DNA of 39,561 nucleotides from Chara braunii (Eukaryota; Streptophyta; Charophyceae; Charales; Characeae): assembly GCA_003427395.1 (NCBI GenBank), contig BFEA01000274.1, positions 1,744,837 through 1,784,397 of the forward strand. The letters are read 5' to 3'. The translations under genes were made by a program, and so were the position numbers. Positions 1 to 9,865 of the stretch are shown here, one piece after another (position 1 is the stretch's first letter; the number at the start of each line of letters is the position of its first letter). The notes beneath the pieces are model-generated. The model did not search any database. It saw only the letters and a program-made list of their open reading frames with translations, and had not been told where the DNA came from.

Positions 1-464
1 AGAACTGTAGACATTGAAGAAGAGAAATCTGAGAAAGGCATTTGCAGATGGCGCTCCCGGAAAAAAGGAGTAAATAGTCTGAAGGAGGAGCATGAATCAT
101 AGAAATGTGTCGTTGTGGAGGCATTGCGGAATCATGGGGATAACACAGAAATCTGCCACATCCCAGGTTCGTATCCCAATGACTTTTACTGATAGGTCAT
201 CGCTAGATACTGCATGTACCAATACAAAGGAGCTTGAAATATACAGCACACTGCGGCGCACATACTACGCGCTGAAATTTTGTACGTGGGCAATGAAAGA
301 CAAGCTGAGTCACAAACCTACATAACAGAGAAGATGAAGTTGATGTTAAAAAAGGATGAAATTTATTTAATTTAATAAGAGGAATTGGCAAAATTGAAAA
401 GCGAAGTTATAGAAGGTTTTTTTTTTTTTTTTTTTCTGTAAGCCAAGTTCTTGCCAGGCTTTCA
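1..464. other. No gene seen; AT-rich flank with poly-T tract
   Basis: I see no convincing coding exon or structured element here. The frames are short, with no splice-site-bounded coding stretch. A T-run at about 417-435 sits roughly 30 bases before the U6 retropseudogene's target duplication and is not a U6 promoter: no TATA box or plant upstream sequence element is placed correctly. Confidence 0.4.
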
Positions 465-582
465 CAATTTACTTTTCGTCCTTCGGGACATCCGTTAAAA
501 TTGGAACGATACAGAGTAGATTAGCATGGCCCCTGCGCAAGGATGACACGCATAAATCGAGAAATGGTCCAATTTACTTTTC
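465..582. repeat. 13-bp target-site duplication around the U6 copy
   Basis: CAATTTACTTTTC occurs at 465-477 and again at 570-582 with no mismatch. The first U6 base follows the left copy directly. The length is typical of target-primed reverse transcription. Confidence 0.8.
478..577 (+). pseudogene. U6 snRNA retropseudogene, nearly full length
   Basis: The sequence follows U6 spliceosomal RNA from the 5' stem-loop (CCTTCGGG) through the ACAGAG region, the AGC triad, the ISL segment GGCCCCTGCGCAAGGATGAC and the 3' tail GAAATGGTCCAATTT. Differences from the plant consensus that I recall are a shortened 5' stem, A-to-T just after the ACAGAG box (ACAGAGT rather than ACAGAGA), and single changes at two other sites. 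A perfect 13-bp direct repeat, CAATTTACTTTTC, flanks it at 465-477 and 570-582, so U6 RNA was copied and inserted by a LINE-type mechanism. The 3' repeat overlaps the U6 end by microhomology. No U6-type promoter (USE plus TATA about 30 bp upstream) is visible, so it is probably not a transcribed gene. Confidence 0.88.
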
Positions 583-863
583 AAATTTTTTGTGCATTTT
601 TGCAGGGATTGGGCTCTGGGCTCTCAGCAGGGCAGGACTACTCGGCTGTGCCTCGCTCGCTTTGGTCTTTTTTCCTTCCTTTTGGTGTACTATGCCTTCG
701 GCACGGGGCCCCAGTAATAAAGAGATACTTTTCGGAGAAACAAATGAAAAGGGGAAAAAAAAAAAGGAACAGAAAACTGAGAAAAGGAAAAAAAGAAACA
801 AGAAAAGAAAAGTCAAGTTTTAACATGTTACTCGTGCAATCGGTCGAGTGGTTGAGTGGCTTA
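583..863. other. No gene seen; purine-rich tract
   Basis: Contains an A/G-rich low-complexity run (about 745-815) that yields Lys/Arg-rich or Phe/Ser-rich frames on either strand. Nothing here looks coding. Confidence 0.35.
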
Positions 864-871
864 GGCAGGAG

Positions 872-1418
872 CTGTGTAGCACACCGAGCATGTTTGGAGC
901 TTTTCCGAGCACCCGAACATGTTCCGGTGTTCGGCCGAACACCTCCCGAATGAGTTCGGTCAAACATATTAAAATTTAAAAGAAAAAAAGGGGGGTTTAT
1001 TTTTTACTCTTCATACCTCCCAGACAAAAGTTGTTTGCATTCTTATTTTACATAACATATATCGTCAAATAGAACTGCCCGGTAAACCGTAGGCAGAGAG
1101 GGAGAAGAGGACAACAAACGAGGGGCTGTGACAAACTGTTTAGTTTTCAGATTTTTCTGAGTTTTTCTTTGTTTAATATTTTTATGTTCGCATTCGGAGG
1201 GTATATTACTAGAGTTTGGTTACGAATTCGAGCATACCTCCCAGGCAAAAGTTGTTTGCATTATTATTTTATTACATAACATCTATTTTTTTCAGATTTT
1301 TCTGAGTTTTTCTTTGTTTAATATTTTTATGTTCGCGTTCGGAGGGTGTAGGCCCTCGTCCGCATTCGGTCACGAACGTTCAGGTTCGGTCACCGAACCC
1401 GAACACGATGCTACACAG
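872..1418. mobile_element. hAT-like non-autonomous DNA element (MITE)
   Basis: A 547-bp element bounded by perfect 10-bp terminal inverted repeats, CTGTGTAGCA at 872-881 and its complement at 1409-1418. An 8-bp direct duplication, GGCAGGAG, flanks it at 864-871 and 1419-1426; an 8-bp duplication is the hallmark of hAT transposons. Both ends are rich in GTTCGG/CCGAAC motifs in both orientations, as expected for subterminal transposase-binding repeats. There is no transposase frame. Inside are two duplicated blocks: 1012-1058 with 1233-1285, and 1146-1202 with 1291-1347. A stretch at 1058-1141 belongs to a dispersed family seen again at 27358 and 28703. Confidence 0.75.
1058..1141 (+). repeat. 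Dispersed repeat family R, copy 1 (inside the MITE)
   Basis: About 84 bp (GTCAAATAGAACTGCCCGG onward, through GGCAGAGAGGGAGAAGAGG to ACAAACTGTTT) that recurs with few changes at 27358-27433 and 28703-28787. The family's origin is unknown. This copy ends in a changed version of the sequence that resembles a hammerhead 3' half in copy 3. Confidence 0.75.
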
Positions 1419-1605
1419 GGCAGGAGATGGAATTGCATGAAAAAAAGACGATTGAAATTGACATGAAGATAAGACGAGTTGCAAAACTTGGAAACGCAAA
1501 GCTATAGAAAGGAGGATGAGATGCTCTCATCTATATTCTAAATGGCAGCATGCAAAAAAAAACTCCAAGAGTCCATATCGAAAAAAATAATAAAAACGAG
1601 CGCCC

Positions 1606-1930
1606 AATTGGGCTAGCTCAGTTGATTGAGCAAAGTAAGTGGCACTCAAGAGGTCATGGGTTCGATACCCAACGTCGTCCTTTTGATCCCCGCAGCCTCC
1701 TGGGGGTGTGCTTCGGGTTCACCAGCCGAGACTGTTGGTTTGGGCCGCCTGGCTGGTTGTGAAGTACTTTATGGTTGTGCCGGGTGTTAGGAGCTTGGGT
1801 ACTGCTCCCTGCACAGAGCAGAAACAGGTAGGCGTAGACCCATAACCTTAGGATAACTTAGTCCTGGCTGGTGAATCTATAAGCTTTAGTCCTGGCTGGT
1901 GAATCTATAAGCTCCGTTCCAACATCCCTA
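1606..1930 (+). mobile_element. tRNA-derived SINE-like element
   Basis: The head resembles a tRNA: an A-box-like TAGCTCAGTTGATTGAG starting at 1614, with a pairable D stem GCTC/GAGC, and a near-perfect B box GGTTCGATACC at 1659-1669 with most of a T stem. The acceptor and anticodon stems do not pair, so it is not a working tRNA gene. A tRNA-unrelated GC-richer body follows to about 1930. The tail contains a perfect tandem duplication of 28 bp (1858-1885 and 1886-1913). I could not find a target duplication, so both ends are approximate. Confidence 0.55.
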
Positions 1931-2341
1931 AAATGTAGAACATGCCTCTAAGCTGTAGTTAGCTGGGTAGAGCTTGCAGGTGGGATATTGCTAGATATAG
2001 GTAGCTAGAGCGAGGTAAAAGAAGACAAATAATAAAAATAAAAAGGCAGCACACACTATACCACACACGTCGACGAGGGAGAAGGGTGATGCTGCGGCGG
2101 CCAAAAGGCTGCCTCGGTTTTGGCATATTCGCACACAGTCCTCCTAGCGAGCAAGTCCTCATATGGTGTGCTTTACATGAAGTGACATCAAGTGTACATC
2201 TTTTTGACGGTTTTGCTGAATTGCAAAACCACTTTAAACCAGTTTTTTTTTTTTTTTTTGTCTTTTCACTTTCACATTGTCGAATCATGACCAGTCATAA
2301 AACTTATAATCAATTACTGCATGTAATTTAAATGCTCTCAC

Positions 2342-2641
2342 CGTTTCCATCCATCGGAATGCTTCTTGACCATCCCCATCTTCGGAAGAACTCCCCATCC
2401 CCATGTCTTCATCGACCACATCGGTCGTTCCCAATCGCGAGGTACCTGGTCCTGAAGTCATCCGGCGATTACCCAGTGCTTGTATTTTAACAGCCAAGGC
2501 AGAAGCCCTAGCTACTAGAAACTTGCAAAAGGCATTGACTTTGGCGACCAAAGCCTCCTCGTCCTTGTTACCAGCCTTCAACTGCTTCTTCAAGAGTTTT
2601 CCGCAAAGCATTGACAGGAGCTTTCCAACAGCTTCACGCAC
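2342..2641 (-). CDS. PSME4: PSME4/PA200-like proteasome activator, downstream exon
   Basis: A 300-bp exon of exactly 100 codons, phase 0 at both ends. The acceptor is CTGACAG at 2642-2648 and the donor is ACG|GTGAGA at 2341. It begins VREAVGKLLSML, which aligns in order with the VRERIG segment of human PSME4 just after the region encoded by the neighbouring exon. A hydrophobic helical part follows, then an acidic Ser/Glu/Asp-rich loop (DEDMGMGSSSEDGDG), typical of inserts between HEAT repeats. PA200 is a nuclear HEAT-repeat solenoid that caps the 20S proteasome. The C-terminal exons must lie beyond the left end of the window, because I see none between 1 and 2341. Confidence 0.78.
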
Positions 2642-3548
2642 CTGTCAGAGGGGGGAGGGAGAGAAACCACAGAGTTTCCGCGGGTGATCCCCGGAACAAA
2701 CGGACAGACAAACAGCGCTCAGCAGGTTGCTTTGGAGTTCCGTTCAGCTTCTGAAAAGGGGAAGAGGCGCTGGCAAAACGCTGCGATGACGCTGACATCG
2801 GGCCTCGCCACACCATTTGCCAAACACCGACATTTTGAAATTTGAACGTATCTGGACCTCGTATTGGTCGTCGTGACTCGTGATGTTGGCGATTGACAAA
2901 TGGTGCAGCGAGCCCCATTGCTGAGACAACGCCGATAACATTGCGCCATCATAAGAAGGTTGAGATGGGCGTGCAGCAAAAGTGTTGCATTGTTTCTTGG
3001 CTTTTTTCTTTGAAATTTGGAACCATTTCTATAGACTTGTATGTGTCATCCTCGCACGGAGGCCAATCTTCTCTGCTTTGTTCCAATTGTGAACACAAGA
3101 CCATTTCTCAAGACCGTTGCGCAAAAAAAATAGAAAAAGAGAAGGCGAGAAAGACAATCTTAAAATCATGAAACATGTCAAAAATACTTCTAACAAACAA
3201 ATGGCAGTCAGCCTGGGAGGTACTCATACTTGGACGATATCTGTGCAGCGAAATTGTGCGGAGTGCCAAAAACAGAAAACAAGAAGGTGCATCATTTTCT
3301 TTGGTGTGTGGTGCACTAAAGATATAGAGAAAAAAATTAACGAAAAATTTGATTTTTCAGTAGGTTTCAAGTTCATGAATTCGACAAACACGAAGTTCAT
3401 GAATTCGACAAACACGACTTCGGGACACTGCAGCTGCGAAGTGTTGCTTGAAATAATTTGTGAATTTTTCTCACATCATGCGACCAGAATTTAAAAAAAC
3501 ATTTCTTTGAGGATTCTCTTGTGCACGCGAGTGGCAGACACCACCTAC
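2642..3548 (-). other. PSME4-like intron containing an antisense U6 fragment
   Basis: Lies between donor CAG|GTAGGT and acceptor CTGACAG and joins two phase-0 exons. It holds the U6-derived stretch at 3012-3090 and a short tandem repeat (AATTCGACAAACACGA twice near 3376-3417). Other open frames here are short and unconserved. Confidence 0.6.
3012..3090 (-). pseudogene. U6 snRNA-derived fragment, minus strand
   Basis: Read on the minus strand this matches U6 from the middle to the 3' end: the complements of AATTTGG-ACCATTTCT, GTGTCATCC, the ISL region and AATCTTCTCTG...GTTCCAATT appear in order with scattered changes. The 5' stem-loop is missing. It lies inside an intron of the PSME4-like gene, on the same strand as that gene. 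No clear target duplication was found. Confidence 0.7.
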
Positions 3549-4600
3549 CTGCCTCGCTGAGTTATTCATCATTTCTTGGAGTTCGTCAAGCAAGGCATTC
3601 TTCAGAGCAACATCAAAATCATCTTCACTTTCATCTGCTGGAGGGACCATCATCTCACCAAGGCAGGCACCAAGAAGTCCCAATCTCTTTACAATCTGTC
3701 CCGATCCTGCGGACGCTGGTACAGGCTCCATTAAACACACAACCAGTTCCCGCCTCAGTTTCGGTGGGGTCAACCCACACTGACCCTTCCCAGTGGCGAT
3801 ATACCTGACACATGCAGCCCACTCACTCATCAGCTCGACGGTGCATTGCTGGAGCGCCTGTGTAACAGTTGAGCGGAGCCAAGAGCCCCAGGCTCGAACA
3901 ACCGCAGGTCCACCACTGTGCAGCAGGCCGGCCACCACCTCTGCAGCCATGCATTGCTTTTGTCGATCATCGACCGTGGCGATCGCGGCCTCTAGAGGTT
4001 CGCGTATGGCGTTGAGCAGCACCTCATCCTGTCCCACTGCACTGCTGAAATCGGCAAACATGTCCATCAGACGCTCCCAAAACTCTGCGGTCGGCAGCGA
4101 AAACACAGTCCCAACATGTAAGGAATCCCTGTTTTTACTCCGGGGCCATTCCATAACCAAAGTCCAGATGCCAAGGGCTCTTAATAATGAAGCTCCAGGG
4201 TCAGCAGCCCGCGATGTGCGTGCTTGGCCAGTACTTCTGTCACCGGCGCCAGCAGCACCCTCAGCCAAGTGATGATCGAGGGCCAAATTGCTCAACATAG
4301 TACCTGGAAAGCCCTCCCGTTGGATCACCTTAATGAGCGTTTCACACAGTTGCTGGCGATGGAGCTGTGCTCCGCCGTGTGATGATGCTACTTCTCCACC
4401 TTCCATGTCAGGCAGCTGGTGACCCTTATGCTCCTCCTCCTGAATTGAGATATTCCAAGGCTTGCCAGAGGGATCAGACGTTGAAAGCCTCATGGGTGGA
4501 GATTGATCTGCTGGAGATTTCTGAATCAGCACTAGAAGAGCAATGACAGCCAGTGGCCGCAAGGGAGGCAAATCGCTGGCCAAGCTTGATAAAAAATGAT
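3549..4600 (-). CDS. PSME4: PSME4/PA200-like proteasome activator, large central exon
   Basis: A 1052-bp exon: acceptor TTGCAG at 4601-4606, two bases completing a codon, then 350 codons, ending phase 0 at donor CAG|GTAGGT (3548). The start gives DHFLSSLASDLPPLRPLAV. A later stretch, DDRQKQCMAAEVVAGLLHS, followed about 20 residues on by a Leu-rich segment and CTVELMSEWAACV, matches the human PSME4 block DRSRQCVAAEMVAGLI ... NITVETYNDWGAC in order and spacing. This is the most diagnostic homology in the window. The open frame is unbroken, so the gene may be functional. An upstream Met (4658) is only the frame running back through the intron and is not a start. Confidence 0.85.
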
Positions 4601-5467
4601 CTGCAATTTTACCATGCCATAGGACATTAAGGAAAAAAAAATGAGAAACGGTATGCACAGGGGTTTCATAAAGTTACTTTCCACAAACAAGAGTTTCCAC
4701 AAACAAGAGGTGATTGGTCGCAAGACAGGAAAAGAGTGCTCAACGGAATTAGTTCAAACAGTGAAGTTGGATGGCAAAAAGCTTAAACCAGCAGTACATG
4801 CCGGCCGCCGGCCCCTTTCGGAGGCGGCCTGCTGTCAATTTATTTTATCGACGGCGTGCGAGGCTCCACAATTTAAGGAGCGGCTCAATCGGACTCTCAA
4901 CTTGCCTGGGGCTATGTACTGGTGCTTGAAGGCCAAGTAAGGAGTACTGAACCAGGGTTCAACATGCTCTACATGCAATGGAGGGAGAGAGGCATACTGT
5001 TTGACCACCAGTACATCCAAGCCGGAGGTCGGCACCCGGTGCCTCGAGCCACACACATCTGCACCCACCCGACCCACAATGTGATGGGGTCGGGTCTGGG
5101 TCTACCTAAGCCGGCTTGGGTGGGTCACGGGTGAGTGTACCTGGCCTGCCTTTGTGGATGACAGGCGGGTGATGATTTGGTCTGGGTCACGCGGGGAGTG
5201 GGTGATGGGTGGGTGAAGTTTTGGCCTGGGTCACCCCACCCACAGAACCAGAACCAGCCACAAAATATGCCCCTCTCCCCCTTCCCTCCTTCCCCACTTC
5301 TCCCCCCCCAAAAAAAAAACAAAAAAGAAAGGGCATGCGTCCAGCTGTGCAGGCCCTGAGATATGCAAGAAAAAAAGGACTGGTCCAGTTGCCCAGGCCC
5401 CAAAAAGAGTCGAAAAAAAAGGCACCCTTCCACAGTCCATGGTTGACCTTCTACCCTTAAAGAAAGA

Positions 5468-5506
5468 GGAGCGAATCTAACCGCCATAGGTGGCTAGATT
5501 CGCTCC
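5468..5506. repeat. Inverted repeat (hairpin)
   Basis: GGAGCGAATCTA at 5468-5479 is perfectly complementary to TAGATTCGCTCC at 5495-5506. Partial pairing (ACCGCC with GGTGGC) continues toward a small loop. Function unknown; it may be a MITE remnant. Confidence 0.65.
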
Positions 5507-5552
5507 AAATTCCAAATTTGCCACATACACAGAGAATTTGTGCCCCTGGCCC

Positions 5553-5609
5553 CAGGTTACTAGCAAGGCATACTGATGGGCCAGGTTACTGGCAAGGCAT
5601 ACTGATGAA
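5553..5609 (+). repeat. Tandem duplication of about 28 bp
   Basis: CCAGGTTACTAGCAAGGCAT and its neighbour CCAGGTTACTGGCAAGGCAT, each followed by ACTGATG, lie head to tail with few differences. Confidence 0.7.
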
Positions 5610-5676
5610 AGGAGGATGGTGGCACTATTGGCGGGCTACGTGGGCCAGCTGGCAGTGGTACAGCAAGCTTCTAGTG

Positions 5677-5681
<5 letters not shown>

Positions 5682-5745
<64 letters not shown>

Positions 5746-5746
5746 N

Positions 5747-5802
<56 letters not shown>
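5682..5802. repeat. (AG)n microsatellite
   Basis: About 120 bp of uninterrupted AG dinucleotides with one ambiguous base at 5746. The Arg-Glu frames through it are not genes. The tract length in the assembly may not be exact. Confidence 0.95.
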
Positions 5803-5804
<2 letters not shown>

Positions 5805-6444
5805 CGGGTGAAATTGTAATGGTCTAAGGGACTGGCACGGGGGGTTGTGGGCGAGAAAACGTTAGGTCCTGGGTGCGGGTAGATAATGATGTTCTCAAGG
5901 GTGTGGGCGGGTGTTGGTGAGGTTTTTCTTTGGGTGGCGGGCGAGCTGGGAATGGGGTCTAAATTTTGGAAGAAAACTTAATCAGTCGGATTGGCTTGAG
6001 GCAGATAATAAAATGCTTGGGCATGGTTGTTTGCGGAACCAAAGAAAACTGGCCGGGTCGGGTCATGGGTCCGACAAAAAAAAAAGAAAATTGCCCACCT
6101 CTGATCTGAGCCTCTTTTCGCTGAGGCAGATTAAACCACCAGCACCCCCGAAGCAGCCTTCCCGGACCTTGCTTTTAGCAAGCTACCGAATCTCTTCGTC
6201 TTTCGGGAATACGGCTGGAAAGTGGTAGTGACATGGTGGGCGGCCAGTCCTTCAACGCTGGCAACCAGTATTTCTGTCCCAGTTGTTTTCCTTTTTTTTT
6301 TCCCGTCCTTCTTTTGTCTTTTTTTTTTTCCCTTTTTTTCTGTATTCCTTTCGTTTTCTTTTCTCCCATTGGGCAGCTGCTACTCCAAAAGTGCCGTCGA
6401 AGGCGCTTGTCGTTGGAGAGCTGTCAGGGCACGACTGCCATAAG

Positions 6445-6498
6445 TCGTCATTCTCATGGAGGGCCATGCTGATCTTCGCTGTATAATTCTGTGTTCCA
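6445..6498 (-). pseudogene. U6-derived fragment, minus strand (copy 1 of three nearby)
   Basis: Reads as the complement of the U6 central region: GTCATTCTC, then GGGCCATGCTGATCTTCGCTG, then GTTCCAAG, in U6 order. Divergence is higher than in the copy at 478. Short echoes of the U6 3' region (CCATTCTCG) also occur near 6510-6530 and 6664, suggesting further decayed copies. Confidence 0.55.
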
Positions 6499-7017
6499 AG
6501 GGTAGATCCATTCTCGGTTCACCATTCTCGAACCCCGTGCAGAAAGGCAGCTTGCAGATCTTGTATGACGAGGGCCCTTGCTCCAACACTCAGCGCTAAG
6601 CACAAACGACAAAAGCCGTGGGCGTCGGTGGGACTGTTTTTCTCGTTTCTTTGGACTTCTCTGCACCATTCTCGATATGCATGAAAGGCCAAAAATGTAG
6701 CTGTGTATCTGCCCATGTTGCAGCTTAAGATTCATTCTCATTTTGCACATTTGGTAAGGAGTGCAGCCATGCCCATTTTGGACACTACTCTCCAAATTAG
6801 CAAAACGAGAATGAAATGAATCTTCCACTAGAACATGGAACTACACACCGTCATATTTTTTGTCCTTTGTGCCTGTGGAGAGCAGTGGAGCGAGGCTCAA
6901 TTTCTAGATTTATGCGTGTGGGCAGCAAGGCCCCAGGCGAATCTCGTAGGAGGAGGTTCCAGCACTAAAGGACAAAAATCAATGTGCTGTACGTCTGTTT
7001 TTTCTCTTCTTTTTTTT

Positions 7018-7085
7018 ACATTTCTCGGTTCATCCGTGTCATCCTTCCAGCAGGGCCATACTGATCTTCTCTGTAATCTCCCGTA
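7018..7085 (-). pseudogene. U6-derived fragment, minus strand (copy 2)
   Basis: The complement of the U6 3' half is clear: CATTTCTCGGTT, CCGTGTCATCCTT and GGGCCATACTGATCTTCTCTG lie in the same order and spacing as in U6. The 5' stem-loop side is lost. It is followed at once by another U6-like stretch (7102-7137), so this may be a tandem or nested insertion. Confidence 0.65.
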
Positions 7086-7101
7086 CTCTATGAAAGATTC
7101 A

Positions 7102-7137
7102 TTGCAGGGCCGCACTGATCTTATCTGTATTCTTCCG
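7102..7137 (-). pseudogene. U6-derived fragment, minus strand (copy 3)
   Basis: GCAGGGCCGCACTGATCTTA followed by TCTGTATTCTTCC resembles the complement of the U6 core (GGGGCCATGCTAATCTTCTC...TGTATCGTTCC). It is short, so homology is likely but weaker than in the neighbouring copy. Confidence 0.45.
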
Positions 7138-7569
7138 TGATCTAAGGAAGATCCATTTTCATTTTCCACTTTCAGATTGCACTTCGGCAAGCACAGCAGA
7201 AAGGATGACAGATGCGCCAGAAGCCGCGCCATTTTGGGAACAGCAGCACACCAGCCGCGCTGTTATCAGAGGGAGACATACTTTTTTCCCCCCATAACTT
7301 CGCTTTTGTTCTCTTTTTTGTTGTTGTTGTTGTTTTCAGTCTTGTCTTCTCTGGTCGCTCATTTCCGTTTTCAAAATGAGCGACCGCCGAGGCTGGACCA
7401 AGCCTCTACCGACGCTATCGACGCCTTCCTTGAAAATTCAGGAAGTGAAAAGAGTTTGGCTGGGCGGGGTACTGGTGGTATAACCCTGCTCGCCAAGCTT
7501 TGCCGCAGGACCAGCGCAGCGCCTTTTTTTTCCTTTTGGGCCTTTCGGCTGGGACTGCCAGCCATTTTG

Positions 7570-8946
7570 GTGCAATAAATCGCAGTTTCCCAGTGGGGCT
7601 GTACACTAAGTGCTTGGCTTCGTAGTTTGTTTTTTTTGTTTTGAGCCTTGCGGGACTTGGTCCCGTGACCTGTAAGTCGTGTGTTTTGTTTTTGAGTGGG
7701 GCTGTACACTAAGTGTTTGGCTTTGCAGTTTGTTTTCTTGTTCTGAGCCTGGCGGGACCGTGACCTGTAATTTGTATGTTTTGTTTGTTAGTTTTGAGCC
7801 CTATGGGATTGATCCCTAAGTCTGTCACTACTAGTCTCTGTTTGGTAGCCTTAGGCCATTCGGCCTTTTCCTTTTGCCTTGTCATAGGTCTAGGTCCCCT
7901 TTTCCCCCTGTTTCCATCTAGATGCAGATGAGTATTGGGTTGTTGCCTTTGGAGTCCGTGGTAGGTCTACGCAGACGGTAGAAGTTAGCGGGCAGGGAAT
8001 TTGGTTTTGGTCTTTTTCACGTTTTCGTTGGCTGGGAAAACTCTGCCCGTCTGTTGCTGGAGCGCTGCTGCTCTATTTTGGGCGAGGTCATCTTCTTCCT
8101 TGAAGCCCAGCCATAGCTGGGGTTGAGAAACGAAGTTGAAGATCGCACTGCTGCTATTTTGCAGCTCTGCATGAGAGCTTCCACAGGACTGTGTTGTTGG
8201 GTTTGGGTGCTGCCATTTTCCACTTGGCAGCCATATCTGCTGTTCCTCTTCTCGAGGAAAGTCTTCTTCGAAGTGCTGGATCGGTTGTCTCCTTCTTCAT
8301 CAACACTTCCAGCGCTGCACTTCCGTGCGGGTGCTAAGCTGGCGCTGTTATCATTAGGGTTGCTGGTTCGGATTGGCACGTTGTGACAGCTGTGGGGTTA
8401 CTGCTGCTACGCCAGCCATAGCCAGGGGTATGAGGTGGCGAGGAGGAAGAAGAAGACTCCTGCATACTTCGTTGAACACTTATTTCTGGTTGTTCGGGGT
8501 TGTTGTAAACGCGGTTGTGATTCTTGGAACGAGTACTTTGGATTGATTGGAGGAGGACGAGGGATTGCAGGATTGAAATTCGTTTTTCAATTCTCTGTGT
8601 ATTTTGAGCTTCCGCTGTACGTATCTTCTCTCCGGTTTTGTGTGGATTTGCCTCCTTCCGAGTCTACTCTGCAATTGCATGCGTGTATGGGAACGTGTGA
8701 ATTCGCTGTGGAGTGAAGTTCAATCGGGTACATAACATTGGTGCAGTAACACCATTCACCCGAGCTTTTCAGTTGACTCATTTCAAGTCATTTTCGATTC
8801 TAAATTTTACCTGGGTGACGTACTAGCGGTTTAAAGACTGGTTGCTCGATGCTTTGCCGGGGGAAATGTCAAAGGCGCTGCACGACGGAATGCACACAAG
8901 TTGTGGAGACATCCAGGGGAAGGAGCCGTGTGGAGGGAGATTGTAA
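7570..8946 (+). mobile_element. Possible LTR-retroelement stub (LTR end, PBS, gag start)
   Basis: A region with an AATAAA near 7575 leads to GGGTACA and then ATTGGTGCAGTAACACC at 8737-8753, which resembles an LTR 3' end followed by a tRNA primer-binding site. Downstream, an open stretch at 8827-8946 reads RFKDWLLDALPGEMSKALHD..., like the first residues of a gag, after an in-frame TAG at 8824. No matching second LTR, TSD or pol was found. The call rests on layout only and could be wrong. Confidence 0.28.
7593..7788 (+). repeat. Tandem duplication, period about 103 bp
   Basis: GTGGGGCTGTACACTAAGTG starts at 7593 and again (one change) at 7696. Each copy continues through GTTTG(T)n..GAGCC and a GCGGGAC...CCGTGACCTGTAA segment. 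A third, weaker GAGCCCTATGGGAT echo follows. Confidence 0.75.
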
Positions 8947-9078
8947 CCTGAAGGAGCGGTGTGGGAGGGAGATCGTAACCTGCTTTCATGCAGTATCAGT
9001 GGCAGCTCCAAGGTGCTTTGCATGGGGGATGCCAAGGGGTGGGATCACAGGGGTTTAGGGTGGGAGGGGACTGTCAAT

Positions 9079-9109
<31 letters not shown>

Positions 9110-9320
9110 GCAAGATACTTTGCATGCATGCGGGCTAGGGAGTCGAGGGGGAATTCTGCACAGTGGCAGCGAATCAGAGCATGAGTGTTGGCAGAAGGTT
9201 GCAGGAAGATTTGCATGCAGGCAGGGAGGGAGGAGGAGGGGAGGAGGGGAGAGGGGGAGGTTGAGTTGTAAGATGCTTTTCATGCAAGGGTTCTGAAAGG
9301 TGCTTTGCACACAAGGAGGC
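8919..9320 (+). repeat. GC-rich repeat block with recurring TTTGCATGCA motif
   Basis: Begins with a direct repeat (GGAGC-GTGTGG-GGGAGAT-GTAACCTG at about 8920-8950 and 8953-8982). Degenerate copies of AAGRTGCTTTGCATGCA follow near 9011, 9113, 9204, 9270 and 9298, separated by G-rich spacers, including a run of about 30 G at 9079-9108. No coding potential is evident on either strand. Confidence 0.6.
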
Positions 9321-9865
9321 CAGTGGTGGGGGAAGGGGCAGAAGGGAGCCAAGGTGAGGGGCAGTGCTTCGCAGCAAGCCGTCTTTGCAAAGGGAACAGA
9401 TGGAGGGGTGTTATTAAGTACATGCACAGAGTGAAATAAACATTCCAATAATGAAGGCCAGACGAAATTTTATTCTCAATGCATCTCATACGTTAGCGAA
9501 AGCGGAAGAGGGCAAACGAGAGAGTGCACGTGGAGTGCACGCGCATTTGTAGAACGTGCGAGCTTGTAACGCAGGGACAGTTACAGAGAAACAAATTTGC
9601 CAAACGTTGACCAGCAGGGGCTCAATCCATTTTCATAGTCAATTGAGAATGTTCTCAATCTTAAAAATGAATCCAAAAATTTTGAACATCGTAGTCAAAG
9701 AAATTGGCGAACAATCACCAAAAAAAACAACAAAAAAGTACTGCTTCTTTGCAAGAAAAGTCACAATGGGTCTAGTGCTGTAGTTCATTGTGGTTGTGAA
9801 TTAACAATGATTTCTTTTAAAAAACAACAAAAAAATCGGGTTGGACCCACCTGAGAGTAGGTAGC

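Noticed and set aside
1606-1680. Functional tRNA gene
   Set aside because: The A and B boxes are present but the acceptor and anticodon stems do not pair, so it is a SINE head.
3793-4272. Plus-strand 159-codon frame
   Set aside because: It is the antisense shadow of the large PSME4-like exon.
5518-5819. Arg-Glu repeat proteins across 5.7 kb
   Set aside because: Produced by the (AG)n microsatellite.
6252-6472. Phe/Ser-rich and Lys/Glu-rich frames at 6.3 kb
   Set aside because: They reflect a T-rich low-complexity tract.
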